DNA from: Bacillota bacterium
GTDB taxonomy: Bacteria > Bacillota > Clostridia > Lachnospirales > Lachnospiraceae
NCBI GenBank assembly: GCA_023460575.1
Contig: JAEWPQ010000277.1
Coordinates: forward strand, 1 to 39,817
DNA length: 39,817 nucleotides
Direction: 5' to 3'
Part shown: positions 1-8,286 of the stretch, piece by piece
How positions within the stretch are numbered: the first letter of the stretch is position 1
How the letters are laid out: each line of letters starts with the position of its first letter
Notes under the pieces: generated by a model
What the model saw: only the letters and a program-made list of their open reading frames with translations
What the model was told of the DNA's origin: nothing
Database searches by the model: none
Made by a program: the position numbers and the translations under genes

Positions 1-41
1 AACATGAAAGAAATAAGATTACAAATAGGAGGACAATACCA

Positions 42-2021
42 ATGAGCAACATCGATACTATGTCAATTAATGCAATCCGCATCCTTTCTGCCGATGCAAT
101 CCAGAAAGCCAACTCCGGACATCCGGGACTTCCATTAGGATGTGCCTCTGCTGCGTATGAATTATGGGCAAATCACATGAACCATAATCCGGCAGACCCA
201 ACATGGGCCAACAGAGACCGTTTTGTTCTATCCGGAGGTCATGGATCCATGCTTTTGTATTCTCTGCTCCACCTGTTCGGATACGGTAATTTATCCAAAG
301 AGGATGTGATGAATTTCCGCCAGCTTGGTTCTAAAACCCCGGGACATCCGGAGTATGGCCATACGGTTGGTGTTGAAGCAACCACAGGCCCTCTTGGTGC
401 TGGTATGGGTATGGCAGTCGGTATGGCAATTGCTGAGAGCCATCTTGCTGCTGTATTTAACAAGGACAACTATCCGGTTGTTGATCATTACACCTATGTT
501 ATGGGTGGAGACGGCTGCATGATGGAAGGAATTTCTTCAGAAGTATTTTCTCTTGCAGGAACTCTTGGTTTAGGAAAATTAATCGTTTTTTATGATTCCA
601 ATAAAATTTCCATAGAGGGAAGTACAGATATCGCATTTAGAGAGAATGTACAGAAGCGTATGGAAGCATTTGGTTTTCAGACTATTACGGTTGAAGATGG
701 AAACGATTTAGAGGCTATCGGCCGTGCAATCGAGGATGCAAAGGCTGATACCGAACATCCGTCCTTCATCACCATAAAGACCCAGATTGGGTATGGCTGT
801 CCTGCAAAGCAGGGAAAAGCAAGTGCGCACGGAGAGCCTCTGGGTGCAGATAATATCACGGCATTAAAGGAAAACCTGGGCTGGCCATCTATGGAGCCGT
901 TCTATGTTCCTGAGGAAGTTTACAGCCATTATAGAAAGCTTGCTGAGGAAAAAGCTGAAACAGAGGCTGCATGGAATGTGATGTTCGCTGCATACTGCCA
1001 GGAGTATCCTGACATGGAAGAACTGTGGAATGCTTATCATGATCCGGATGCAGGAGAAAAATCCATTGAAGCATGCGCTGATTTCTGGAAAAAACCTGAA
1101 AAAGCAGATGCTACCAGAAATTTATCCGGACAGATTTTAAACAGAATTAAGACATATATGCCGAACCTAATCGGCGGTTCTGCGGATTTAGCACCTTCCA
1201 ACAAGACAAATATGTCGGATGTGGGAGATTACAGCAAGGAAAATCCAAGCGGCAGAAACATGCATTTTGGAGTTCGGGAACTTGGAATGACAGCCATAGG
1301 AAACGGTATGATGCTTCATGGCGGACTTCGTACCTATGTGTCAACTTTCTTTGTTTTCAGTGATTATACCAAGCCAATGGCACGTCTTTCCGCTTTGATG
1401 GGAGTGCCGTTATCCTTTGTATTCACTCACGACAGTATTGGTGTTGGCGAAGATGGACCGACTCATGAGCCAATTGAGCAGCTTGCCATGTTACGTGCAT
1501 TACCAAACTTCCATGTTTTCCGTCCTTGTGACGAGACAGAGACAGAAGCAGCATGGTACTCTGCACTTACATCCAAAAAAACACCGACTGCTCTGGTTCT
1601 CACAAGACAGAATCTGACTCCTATGCCTGGAAGCAGCAAAGAGGCATTAAAGGGAGGCTATGTAATCGACGACTGTGAAGGAACACCGGATCTGATTCTC
1701 ATTGCAAGCGGATCGGAAGTGGAACTGTCCGTAAAGGCAAAAGCTCTTCTTTCTGACAGAAAAGTCCGCGTAGTTTCCATGCCATGTATGGATTTATTTG
1801 AGGAACAGAACGAAGCGTATAAGGAATCCGTACTTCCAAAGGCAGTAAGAAAACGTGTGGCAGTGGAAGCGTTAAGCGATTTTGGCTGGGGTAAATATGT
1901 AGGCCTTGATGGCGCTTATGTGACCATGACCGGGTTTGGAGCCAGCGGCCCTGCAAATCTGTTATTTGACCATTTTGGATTTACGCCTGAGCATGTAGCA
2001 GAAGTGGCAAAATCCTTATAA
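42..2021 (+). CDS. tkt: Transketolase
   Basis: Thiamine-diphosphate enzyme of the non-oxidative pentose phosphate pathway. It moves two-carbon ketol units between sugar phosphates such as xylulose-5-P and ribose-5-P in the cytoplasm. The 659 residues match the usual full-length bacterial enzyme. Visible landmarks are the N-terminal GHPGLPLG loop (26-33), the ThDP/metal motif around GGDG (155-158) with Asn187 downstream, and the pyrimidine-domain block GVGEDGPTHEP near residue 470. The start is set by AGGAGG at 27-32, nine bases before the ATG. A ROK sugar kinase follows 44 bp downstream on the same strand, so the two probably form a sugar-metabolism operon ending at the terminator near 3028. 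Identification is secure. Confidence 0.96.
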   Translation: MSNIDTMSINAIRILSADAIQKANSGHPGLPLGCASAAYELWANHMNHNPADPTWANRDRFVLSGGHGSMLLYSLLHLFGYGNLSKEDVMNFRQLGSKTPGHPEYGHTVGVEATTGPLGAGMGMAVGMAIAESHLAAVFNKDNYPVVDHYTYVMGGDGCMMEGISSEVFSLAGTLGLGKLIVFYDSNKISIEGSTDIAFRENVQKRMEAFGFQTITVEDGNDLEAIGRAIEDAKADTEHPSFITIKTQIGYGCPAKQGKASAHGEPLGADNITALKENLGWPSMEPFYVPEEVYSHYRKLAEEKAETEAAWNVMFAAYCQEYPDMEELWNAYHDPDAGEKSIEACADFWKKPEKADATRNLSGQILNRIKTYMPNLIGGSADLAPSNKTNMSDVGDYSKENPSGRNMHFGVRELGMTAIGNGMMLHGGLRTYVSTFFVFSDYTKPMARLSALMGVPLSFVFTHDSIGVGEDGPTHEPIEQLAMLRALPNFHVFRPCDETETEAAWYSALTSKKTPTALVLTRQNLTPMPGSSKEALKGGYVIDDCEGTPDLILIASGSEVELSVKAKALLSDRKVRVVSMPCMDLFEEQNEAYKESVLPKAVRKRVAVEALSDFGWGKYVGLDGAYVTMTGFGASGPANLLFDHFGFTPEHVAEVAKSL

Positions 2022-2065
2022 TAATACTTCGGCTGATACAAAAGCATAAAGGAGCGTATCTGGAC

Positions 2066-3010
2066 ATGGGAAAAAAGTGTGTTGGCATAGATGTGGGAGG
2101 AACATCTGTTAAGATCGGAATATTCGAAACAACAGGGGAGCTTCTTCATAAGTGGGAGGTAGGAAGCAGAACGGAAGAGAACGGAAGATACATTCTGGAT
2201 GATGTATCTGCTTCCATTCTGGAGACACTGGAGAAGCATAATATCTCTCTTGATGATATCAAAGGCATAGGAATGGGAGTTCCAGGCCCGGTTATGCCTG
2301 ACGGATATGTGGAGGTCTGCGTTAATTTAGGCTGGCGTGATTTATATCCGGGAAGAGAACTGAGCAGCAGGCTGGACGGAATCCCGGTGCTCTGCGGAAA
2401 TGATGCCAATGTAGCAGCTCTGGGCGAGATGTGGCAGGGCGGAGGAAAAGGCTACGAAGACATTGTTATGGTCACTCTGGGCACGGGCGTGGGCGGAGGC
2501 GTAATCCTGGGACAGAAGATCATTTCCGGCAAACACGGACTGGCAGGGGAAATTGGTCATATCCATATCCGGGATGAAGAGACGGAGCATTGTAACTGCG
2601 GCGGTGTAGGCTGCGTGGAACAGATTGCAAGCGCCACCGGTATTGCAAGAGAAGCAAGACGGAAAATGGCTTCTTCGGACATTCCATCTGTTTTACGGAA
2701 CTTTGGAGATGACGTAACTGCGAAGGAAGTGCTGGATGCAGCAAAGGCTGGAGATGAACTGGCAAAGTCTGTTATGGATACAGTTGGTCATTTTCTCGGT
2801 CTTACGCTGGCTCAGATTTCCATGGTCATAGACCCGGAAGTATTTGTTATAGGCGGAGGTGTATCAAAAGCAGGACAATTTCTCATTGATGAGATCTTCC
2901 GTCATTATGATGCATTTACACCTATATCAAAAAGCAAGAGCAAAATTGTTCTTGCAACACTGGGCAACGATGCTGGTATCTACGGGGCGGCAAGACTGAT
3001 TCTTGACTGA
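2066..3010 (+). CDS. ROK family glucokinase
   Basis: Cytoplasmic sugar kinase of the ROK family, most likely ATP-dependent glucokinase (glucose to glucose-6-phosphate). The 314-residue length is typical. The phosphate-binding loop GIDVGGTSVKIG lies at the N-terminus. A second glycine-rich loop, GTGVGGGVILG, lies near residue 140. The ROK signature with the zinc-binding CNCGGVGC cluster and the catalytic EIGH/HI region lies around 165-190. It sits 44 bp after transketolase, with a purine-rich ribosome site (AAAGGAG) before the ATG, and is closed by a strong terminator. Exact sugar specificity (glucose versus N-acetylmannosamine) cannot be read from sequence alone. Clostridial proteins of this length and context are usually called glucokinase (glcK). 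Confidence 0.9.
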   Translation: MGKKCVGIDVGGTSVKIGIFETTGELLHKWEVGSRTEENGRYILDDVSASILETLEKHNISLDDIKGIGMGVPGPVMPDGYVEVCVNLGWRDLYPGRELSSRLDGIPVLCGNDANVAALGEMWQGGGKGYEDIVMVTLGTGVGGGVILGQKIISGKHGLAGEIGHIHIRDEETEHCNCGGVGCVEQIASATGIAREARRKMASSDIPSVLRNFGDDVTAKEVLDAAKAGDELAKSVMDTVGHFLGLTLAQISMVIDPEVFVIGGGVSKAGQFLIDEIFRHYDAFTPISKSKSKIVLATLGNDAGIYGAARLILD

Positions 3011-3027
3011 TAATAATGCAGTAATAG

Positions 3028-3072
3028 AAAAGGAAGGCAGGGAGAATGGAGGCTCTCTCTGCTTTCCTTTTT
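3028..3072 (+). terminator. Rho-independent terminator after tkt-glucokinase
   Basis: An 18-bp inverted repeat (3028-3045 with 3054-3071, two G-U pairs) with an 8-base loop ends in a T run. It lies 17 bp after the glucokinase stop and closes the transketolase-glucokinase unit. Confidence 0.9.
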
Positions 3073-3126
3073 GCGTTGGAAGGGAAAAGTTCTCACTAAG
3101 AGCACGTTAGCAGATACCAACGCTTA

Positions 3127-3154
3127 TTTACAATTTACTAAATTATGATATAAT
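3127..3154 (+). promoter_or_regulatory. Possible sigma-A promoter P1 in the 346-bp gap
   Basis: TTTACA (3127-3132), a 16-bp spacer and a perfect TATAAT (3149-3154). A transcript starting near 3161 would hold a small AT hairpin (3166-3184) and a GC-rich hairpin (CCCCGGCTGCC pairing with GGCAGTCGGGG, about 3197-3220) with no T tract after it. It would then run on to the pyrophosphatase gene. It could be a long structured leader or a small RNA. Confidence 0.45.
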
Positions 3155-3266
3155 GGGAATACTTCACAAAGGATGAATCCTTGTAAAATGAGGAGACCCC
3201 GGCTGCCAGGCAGTCGGGGCAATTATGAAAAATCTATGTGCAATTTGACTATTTAAGCGTTTTTGT

Positions 3267-3295
3267 TTGTTCGATTTCTATACAATTAGTATAAA
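3267..3295 (+). promoter_or_regulatory. Probable sigma-A promoter P2 of the pyrophosphatase operon
   Basis: TTGTTC (3267-3272), a 17-bp spacer and TATAAA (3290-3295) place a start near 3302, about 55 bp before the ATG at 3357. The predicted start coincides with the first of three 11-bp repeats, so the repeats could block this promoter. Confidence 0.5.
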
Positions 3296-3302
3296 AAATA
3301 CA

Positions 3303-3331
3303 TGTGAACACAATGTGAACGCTGTGTAAAC
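3303..3331 (+). repeat. Three tandem operator-like repeats with 11-bp period
   Basis: TGTGAAC at 3303-3309 and 3314-3320 and TGTAAAC at 3325-3331, each start exactly 11 bp apart. One-turn direct repeats of this kind are typical binding sites of OmpR/PhoB-family regulators. Read on the other strand the core is GTTCACA, close to the GTTCAC core of PHO boxes known from actinobacteria. The position just downstream of a predicted start suggests repression. The regulator is not identified. Confidence 0.45.
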
Positions 3332-3356
3332 AGATTATGAAATAAAGGAGGAAAGA

Positions 3357-5027
3357 ATGGAAGAGAACCGTAGAAACAGAAAGACAATTGTGATTGGACA
3401 TAAAAACCCGGATACAGATTCGATCTGTTCAGCTGTTTGTTATGCCAATTTAAAAAGACTGCTGACGAAAGAAGATTATCAACCGGGCAGAGCTGGGCGG
3501 GTAAATGAAGAAACCCAGTTTGTACTTAATTATTTTGGGGTGGAATCTCCGGAACTGATTGAGAATGTGAAGACTCAGGTGCTGGATATCGAGATAAGGG
3601 AGACCCGTGGAGTAAAGAAAAACCTTTCTTTGAAAAATGCGTGGAATATAATGCAGGAGGCCAATGTTGTCACCATTCCTGCCGTGACTGATGACGGAAT
3701 GTTAGAGGGTCTTATTACGGTAGGCGATATTGCCAAATCTTATATGAATGTATATGACAGCAGTATTCTCTCAAAAGCCAATACTCAGTATGCCAATATT
3801 GTGGAGACTCTGGAAGGAAACATGGTAGTCGGTGAAACAGGAGATTATTTTAATAATGGTAAGGTGTTAATTGCCGCTGCCAATCCCGACATGATGGAAT
3901 ACTATATTGCAAAAGGTGATCTGGTTATTTTAGGAAACCGTTATGAATCCCAGCTTTGTGCTATTGAGATGGAGGCTGCATGTATTATTGTATGTGAAGG
4001 GGCAGCAGTATCCATGACGATTAAGAAACTGGCACAGGAACGCGGCTGTGCAGTCATGACAACTCCTTATGATACCTATACCGCTGCCCGTCTTGTAAAT
4101 CAGAGTATTCCCATCAGTTATTTTATGAAGACAGACGGACTGATTACTTTTGAAGTGGAAGATTACATTGACGACATAAAGGATGTGATGGCAAGCAAGC
4201 GCCACCGCGATTTTCCTGTACTTGATAAGAATGGAAAGTACAAAGGAATGATTTCCCGCCGGAACCTCCTTGGTGCAAAAGGAAAACGCCTGATACTGGT
4301 TGACCATAACGAACGGTCCCAGGCTGTTGAGGGAATGGAAAGTGCTGAGGTTCTTGAGATTATAGACCATCACAGACTGGGTACTGTGGAAACTATAGCG
4401 CCTGTCTTCTTCCGCAACCAGCCGGTTGGGTGTACGGCTACGATTATATACCAGATGTATCAGGAGAATCATGCGGAGATTGAACCGAAAATTGCCGGTT
4501 TATTATGCAGCGCGATTATTTCCGATACTCTGCTGTTTCGTTCTCCTACCTGCACAGAAGCGGATAAGAAGGCAGCTCTGAGTCTTGCCGAGATTGCCGG
4601 AATCCAGGTGGACAAGTATGCTTCATCCATGTTTGCGGCAGGAAGCAATTTAAAAGGAAAGACAGACGGAGAGATATTCTATCAGGACTTTAAGAAGTTT
4701 ACATTTGGGAAGGTGAACTTTGGTGTGGGACAGATCAGTTCCTTAAACTCCAAAGAGCTGGATGAATTAAAAGAGAGAATGCTTCCCTATATGAAAAAGG
4801 CGAGAGAGGAGCATGGGGTAGACGTGATGTTTTTCATGCTGACCAATATTCTTACGGAATCTACAGAACTTCTCTGTGAGGGACAGGGTGCAAAACAGCT
4901 GATTATAAGGGCGTTCCGGGCAGAGGATGCACAGGAAAGCGGCGAAGACCATCTGGTAAGTCTACCGGGTGTTGTATCCAGAAAAAAACAGCTGATTCCC
5001 GCAATCATGCTGGCAGTGCAGGAATAA
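3357..5027 (+). CDS. Manganese-dependent inorganic pyrophosphatase with CBS and DRTGG domains
   Basis: Family II (DHH) inorganic pyrophosphatase that hydrolyses PPi to two phosphates and keeps biosynthetic reactions moving. The 556 residues far exceed the ~310 of the plain enzyme because a regulatory insert splits the DHH domain, as in the nucleotide-regulated CBS-PPases of clostridia. The metal-binding HKNPDTD (H15, D19, D21) starts the catalytic part. A CBS motif follows at about 75-130, a DRTGG-like region at about 180-250 and a second CBS at about 255-310. The chain returns to catalysis with VDHN (315-318) and the DHH motif at 337-339, and ends with the DHHA2 domain carrying the SRKKQ substrate-binding motif. 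CBS pairs in this family bind AMP/ADP or diadenosine polyphosphates. AAAGGAGG precedes the ATG. Confidence 0.92.
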   Translation: MEENRRNRKTIVIGHKNPDTDSICSAVCYANLKRLLTKEDYQPGRAGRVNEETQFVLNYFGVESPELIENVKTQVLDIEIRETRGVKKNLSLKNAWNIMQEANVVTIPAVTDDGMLEGLITVGDIAKSYMNVYDSSILSKANTQYANIVETLEGNMVVGETGDYFNNGKVLIAAANPDMMEYYIAKGDLVILGNRYESQLCAIEMEAACIIVCEGAAVSMTIKKLAQERGCAVMTTPYDTYTAARLVNQSIPISYFMKTDGLITFEVEDYIDDIKDVMASKRHRDFPVLDKNGKYKGMISRRNLLGAKGKRLILVDHNERSQAVEGMESAEVLEIIDHHRLGTVETIAPVFFRNQPVGCTATIIYQMYQENHAEIEPKIAGLLCSAIISDTLLFRSPTCTEADKKAALSLAEIAGIQVDKYASSMFAAGSNLKGKTDGEIFYQDFKKFTFGKVNFGVGQISSLNSKELDELKERMLPYMKKAREEHGVDVMFFMLTNILTESTELLCEGQGAKQLIIRAFRAEDAQESGEDHLVSLPGVVSRKKQLIPAIMLAVQE

Positions 5028-5042
5028 TGGGAGGCTGGATTC

Positions 5043-5681
5043 ATGAAAGATAAGAATAGCAGAGAGTCCGGACAGGCAAAGTCATCCGGCAAGACAGACT
5101 GGAAACCTGGAAATATGCTTTATCCGGTACCTGCAGTTATGGTGAGCTGTATGCGTCAGGGAGAAAAGCCCAATATCATTACGATAGCCTGGGCTGGGAC
5201 GATCTGCTCTTCTCCTGCCATGCTGTCTGTTTCAATCAGGCGTGAGCGCTACTCCTACGATATTATAAAGGAAACGGGTGAGTTTGCAGTAAATCTGGTG
5301 ACAGCAGATCTGGTGAGGGCAGCGGATTACTGCGGGGTGAAATCAGGAAGAGACGTGGATAAATTTGCTGATATGAAATTGACTCCCTGTTCCTTAACCA
5401 ATATCAGTGTTCCAGCAATAGCAGAAAGTCCCGTGATTCTCTCCTGCAAGGTTACGGAGATTAAACCGCTTGGAAGTCATGATCTCTTTCTGGCTGAGGT
5501 AGTGGGCGTAACGGTAGACAGCCGTTATATGGATGAACAGAATAAATTTCATTTAAATCAGTCTAAGCTGATTACCTATTCCCATGGGGAATATTTTGAA
5601 CTGGGAAAAAAGGTGGGCAGCTTTGGTTATTCGGTCAGAAAGACGGATAAGAAGTCAAAGGACAGGAGGAAAAGGAAATGA
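5043..5681 (+). CDS. Flavin reductase family protein (FMN-binding split barrel)
   Basis: 212-residue protein resembling the flavin-reductase-like domain family (split beta-barrel that binds FMN). The recognisable core runs from PVPAVMVSC (about 28) through ITIAWAGTICSSPAMLSVSI (about 42-61), then the segment ending in GEFAVNLVT and the C-terminal GS.GYSVRK. Members reduce or carry FMN for unknown partners; many clostridial copies are of unknown role. The C-terminus is very basic (KKSKDRRKRK). It starts 15 bp after the pyrophosphatase and overlaps the next gene by 4 bp (ATGA), so the three genes are probably cotranscribed. The substrate cannot be assigned. Confidence 0.8.
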   Translation: MKDKNSRESGQAKSSGKTDWKPGNMLYPVPAVMVSCMRQGEKPNIITIAWAGTICSSPAMLSVSIRRERYSYDIIKETGEFAVNLVTADLVRAADYCGVKSGRDVDKFADMKLTPCSLTNISVPAIAESPVILSCKVTEIKPLGSHDLFLAEVVGVTVDSRYMDEQNKFHLNQSKLITYSHGEYFELGKKVGSFGYSVRKTDKKSKDRRKRK

Positions 5682-6211
5682 GAAGGAACCAGAATCTTGA
5701 TAACATTACCTTAATCGGGATGCCGGCATCAGGGAAGAGCACGGTGGGTGTACTTCTGGCGAAGCGTCTTGGTTATTCCTTTGTTGACGTGGATATCGTA
5801 ATCCAGGAGCAGGAAGGAAGGCTGTTAAAAGAGATTATTGCCGAGGAAGGACAGGAAGGCTTTCTTGATGTGGAAAACCGGGTAAATGCAGAACTTTCCG
5901 TCCATAACAGCGTCATTGCTCCGGGCGGAAGTGTCATCTACGGAACGGAAGCCATGGAGCATTTAAAGAAGATCAGCACAGTGGTTTACTTAAAACTCAG
6001 CTATGAAGAAGTAGAGGAGCGGCTGGGGAATTTAACGGACCGGGGGGTTGTGCTGAAAGGCGGAATGACATTAAAGGATCTGTATGAGGAACGGATCCCT
6101 TATTATGAGAAATATGCGGATATCACCGTCGATGAGACCGGAGTTGATGCGGGAGGTATTGTGGATATTCTAAGAAACATATTGGAAGAACGTTTCGGTC
6201 TGGAAACGTAA
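5678..6211 (+). CDS. Shikimate-kinase-like P-loop kinase with altered substrate site
   Basis: 177-residue P-loop kinase of the shikimate kinase fold. Walker A is GMPASGKST (14-22) and the DxD pair is D37/D39. The C-terminal RIPYYEKYADI block matches the family's R.P.Y...A region. Two substrate-site features are changed. The arginine of the family FR..E motif is leucine (FLDVE at 62-66), and the GGG loop reads GGS (83-85). The protein therefore may not act on shikimate, or may be a divergent AroK. It overlaps the flavin reductase gene by 4 bp and no other aromatic-pathway gene is nearby, which also argues against a simple aroK call. ATP binding looks intact. Confidence 0.75.
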   Translation: MRRNQNLDNITLIGMPASGKSTVGVLLAKRLGYSFVDVDIVIQEQEGRLLKEIIAEEGQEGFLDVENRVNAELSVHNSVIAPGGSVIYGTEAMEHLKKISTVVYLKLSYEEVEERLGNLTDRGVVLKGGMTLKDLYEERIPYYEKYADITVDETGVDAGGIVDILRNILEERFGLET

Positions 6212-6223
6212 GAGAATGAAAGC

Positions 6224-6263
6224 AAGACGTTGAATTGATAAGATTCTGCGTCTTATTTTATTT
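6224..6263 (+). terminator. Possible terminator after the kinase-like gene
   Basis: AAGACG (6224-6229) pairs with CGTCTT (6249-6254), with an inner GAAT/ATTC pair, followed by ATTTTATTT. It is moderate in strength and lies 13 bp after the kinase stop codon. Confidence 0.55.
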
Positions 6264-6393
6264 GCACCGGCATATTTATATAGAAAACGAATCGGCAATA
6301 TTCACTTAATTAAGAGTATTGTTGATTATATAAAGTAAGTAATTCAAAAATTAATTTATTGATTTTATTATAAGTGACGAAGTTATAAAACTA

Positions 6394-6422
6394 TTGACAA
6401 ATATATAAAAATATCATAAAGT
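6394..6422 (+). promoter_or_regulatory. Possible promoter of the opp operon
   Basis: Consensus TTGACA at 6394-6399 in a very AT-rich stretch. The -10 is uncertain: TAAAGT at 6417-6422 has the 17-bp spacing, and CATAAA at 6415-6420 is an alternative. Apart from the two hairpins listed separately, nothing else is recognisable in the 302-bp gap 6212-6513. Confidence 0.4.
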
Positions 6423-6439
6423 TATAGAAAATTAAGACT

Positions 6440-6487
6440 AAGGCGTCTGAACAGAAAATAATTCTGCCAGATGCCTTTATTTTTTTA
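6440..6487 (+). terminator. Terminator-like hairpin just upstream of oppA
   Basis: AAGGCGTCTG (6440-6449) pairs with CAGATGCCTT (6468-6477; one G-U), with an inner AGAA/TTCT pair, followed by a T-rich tract from 6478. It lies between the predicted promoter and the oppA ribosome site (GGGAGG, about 6501). It could stop upstream transcription or act as an attenuator of the opp operon. Confidence 0.65.
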
Positions 6488-6513
6488 ATTTAATAGAATT
6501 GGGAGGTAGTTAA

Positions 6514-8196
6514 ATGAAGAAAGCCATGAAAAAAATGGTATCACTGGGGATTTCGGGATTAATGGTCTGGTCTTTAACCGCTTGTGGGAATTCCAAACCC
6601 GCAGCGCCAGCATCAGGCACAACCCAGGCTGCTGCGCAGACAGAGGCGGCAAAAGCAGCAAAAGGAAATGCATTAAATGTACATATTGATGTGGAGGTCG
6701 CTTCCATGGATCCCCAGATTGCTACCGATGGAACCTCATTTGAAGTAATTGCGGATACCACGGATGGACTTTATGAGTTAGATGCAGACGGAAATCCAGT
6801 ACCGGCGCTGGCAGAGAGTGTGGATAAGAGTGCAGATGGACTGACGCTTACCTATCATTTAAGAGATGCAAAATGGTCTAATGGAACGCCTGTCACAGCT
6901 AAGGATTTTGTATTTGCATGGAGAAGGGCAGTTAATCCGGTAACAGCTAGTGAATACGCTTTTATTGTAGGAATCGCAGGTATCAAGAATGCGGATGCAG
7001 TCTCCTCGGGAGAAAAACCTCTGGAAGAGCTGGGAGTAACTGCAGTAGATGACAAGACACTGAAAGTGGAGCTTGACATCCCAGTACCGTTTTTTGAATC
7101 TCTGATGGCTTTCCCAACTTTCTATCCGGTAAATGAAGAATTTTTCACCAAGTGCGGTGACCAGTATGCAAGCACACCGGATACTCTGCTGTCAAACGGA
7201 CCATTTAAGATTACGGCCTATGAACCGGCTGCTACTAACATTACGCTGGAGAAAAATCCGGATTACTGGGATGCAGATAAGGTAAAGCTTGAGGGAATCA
7301 ATTATCAGGTTATTAAAGATTCCCAGCAGGCAATGCTTGCATATCAGAACGGAGATTTAGACTTAGTTACACTTTCCGGTGAGCAGGTGGAGCAGTTCCA
7401 GGCAGATCCGGAATTTAAGAATATTATGGCAGGTTATTTATGGTATATGTCACCCAATACCAAAGTGGCAGGTCTTGAGAATCTCAACTTAAGAAAGGCT
7501 TTATCTCTCTGTTTTGACAAAGAGGCTGTTTGCGCAAATATTTTAAAGGATGGTTCTATACCTGCTTACTTTGCAGTTCCAACCCTTCTGGCAACTGGTC
7601 CTGACGGAAAGGATTACCGGGAGGATGCAGGCAGCAATTACTTTAAGACCGATAAGGCAGAAGCTTTAAAATACTGGGAAGAAGCGAAAAAAGAACTGGG
7701 AGTGGAGACCCTGACCTACACCATGATTGTAGAGGATACGGAATCTGCCATCAATGTGGCACAGTTCCTTCAGTCAGAGATTCAGACCACACTTCCCGGA
7801 ATCACCATTAACTTAGAGCAGTTGCCTAAGAAAAACCGTGTAGAGCGTATGCAGGCAGGTGAATTTGAGATTGGTCTTACCCGCTGGGGACCGGACTATG
7901 CAGACCCTATGACCTATCTTGATATGTGGATTACTGACAGCCCTAATAACTATGGATTCTGGTCAAATGAAGAATATGATTCGATTATCCAATCTGCCAA
8001 GAAGGGGGAACTGGCACTTGATCCCGCAGCAAGATGGAAGGCTTTAATCGGTGCAGAAAAAATCGTTTGTGATAATGCGGTTATTTTCCCGGTTTACCAG
8101 AAGGGAAATGCAGTGATGCAGAAGGCGGGTGTTGAGGGTGTGGAATTCCACTCCATCGCGATCAACCGTTATTTTAAAAATACAACTAAGAAATAA
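6514..8196 (+). CDS. oppA: Peptide ABC transporter substrate-binding lipoprotein
   Basis: Extracellular solute-binding protein (family 5) that captures oligopeptides for the OppBCDF importer encoded immediately downstream. The 560 residues begin with a lipoprotein signal: a basic MKKAMKKM, a hydrophobic core and the lipobox LTAC, with Cys24 as the lipidated residue. An Ala/Thr/Gln-rich linker (about 27-50) follows. The mature part has the family hallmarks: MDPQ near 70, the DG.TLTYHLRDAKWSNG segment near 108-125, a DYWD segment near 250, and the RWGPDYADP motif near residue 452. The ribosome site GGGAGG precedes the ATG. It is separated from oppB by 90 bp holding a hairpin, as expected when the binding protein is made in excess over the membrane parts. 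Confidence 0.93.
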   Translation: MKKAMKKMVSLGISGLMVWSLTACGNSKPAAPASGTTQAAAQTEAAKAAKGNALNVHIDVEVASMDPQIATDGTSFEVIADTTDGLYELDADGNPVPALAESVDKSADGLTLTYHLRDAKWSNGTPVTAKDFVFAWRRAVNPVTASEYAFIVGIAGIKNADAVSSGEKPLEELGVTAVDDKTLKVELDIPVPFFESLMAFPTFYPVNEEFFTKCGDQYASTPDTLLSNGPFKITAYEPAATNITLEKNPDYWDADKVKLEGINYQVIKDSQQAMLAYQNGDLDLVTLSGEQVEQFQADPEFKNIMAGYLWYMSPNTKVAGLENLNLRKALSLCFDKEAVCANILKDGSIPAYFAVPTLLATGPDGKDYREDAGSNYFKTDKAEALKYWEEAKKELGVETLTYTMIVEDTESAINVAQFLQSEIQTTLPGITINLEQLPKKNRVERMQAGEFEIGLTRWGPDYADPMTYLDMWITDSPNNYGFWSNEEYDSIIQSAKKGELALDPAARWKALIGAEKIVCDNAVIFPVYQKGNAVMQKAGVEGVEFHSIAINRYFKNTTKK

Positions 8197-8222
8197 AACT
8201 TTTCGGGTTTTATATTCTGGCT

Positions 8223-8261
8223 GCCGGAGGGGTTGCAGGCCTTGCCTGTTATTCCTCTGGC
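8223..8261 (+). other. Intergenic hairpin between oppA and oppB
   Basis: GCCGGAGG (8223-8230) pairs with CCTCTGGC (8254-8261), and CAGGC/GCCTG forms an inner stem (8236-8248). There is no T tract, so it is more likely an mRNA-stabilising or processing element than a terminator. Such elements commonly raise binding-protein mRNA over permease mRNA. Confidence 0.6.
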
Positions 8262-8286
8262 TGCTTAAATTGGGAGGGTAACGTTT

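Noticed and set aside
3173..3256. Possible 27-codon peptide (MNPCKMRRP...) in the pyrophosphatase leader
   Set aside because: The ATG sits directly on the purine run with no spacing, and the codons coincide with the GC-rich hairpin; no support for translation.
3930..4472. 180-codon open frame antisense to the pyrophosphatase gene
   Set aside because: Lies fully inside a confidently identified gene, with no ribosome site and low-quality composition.
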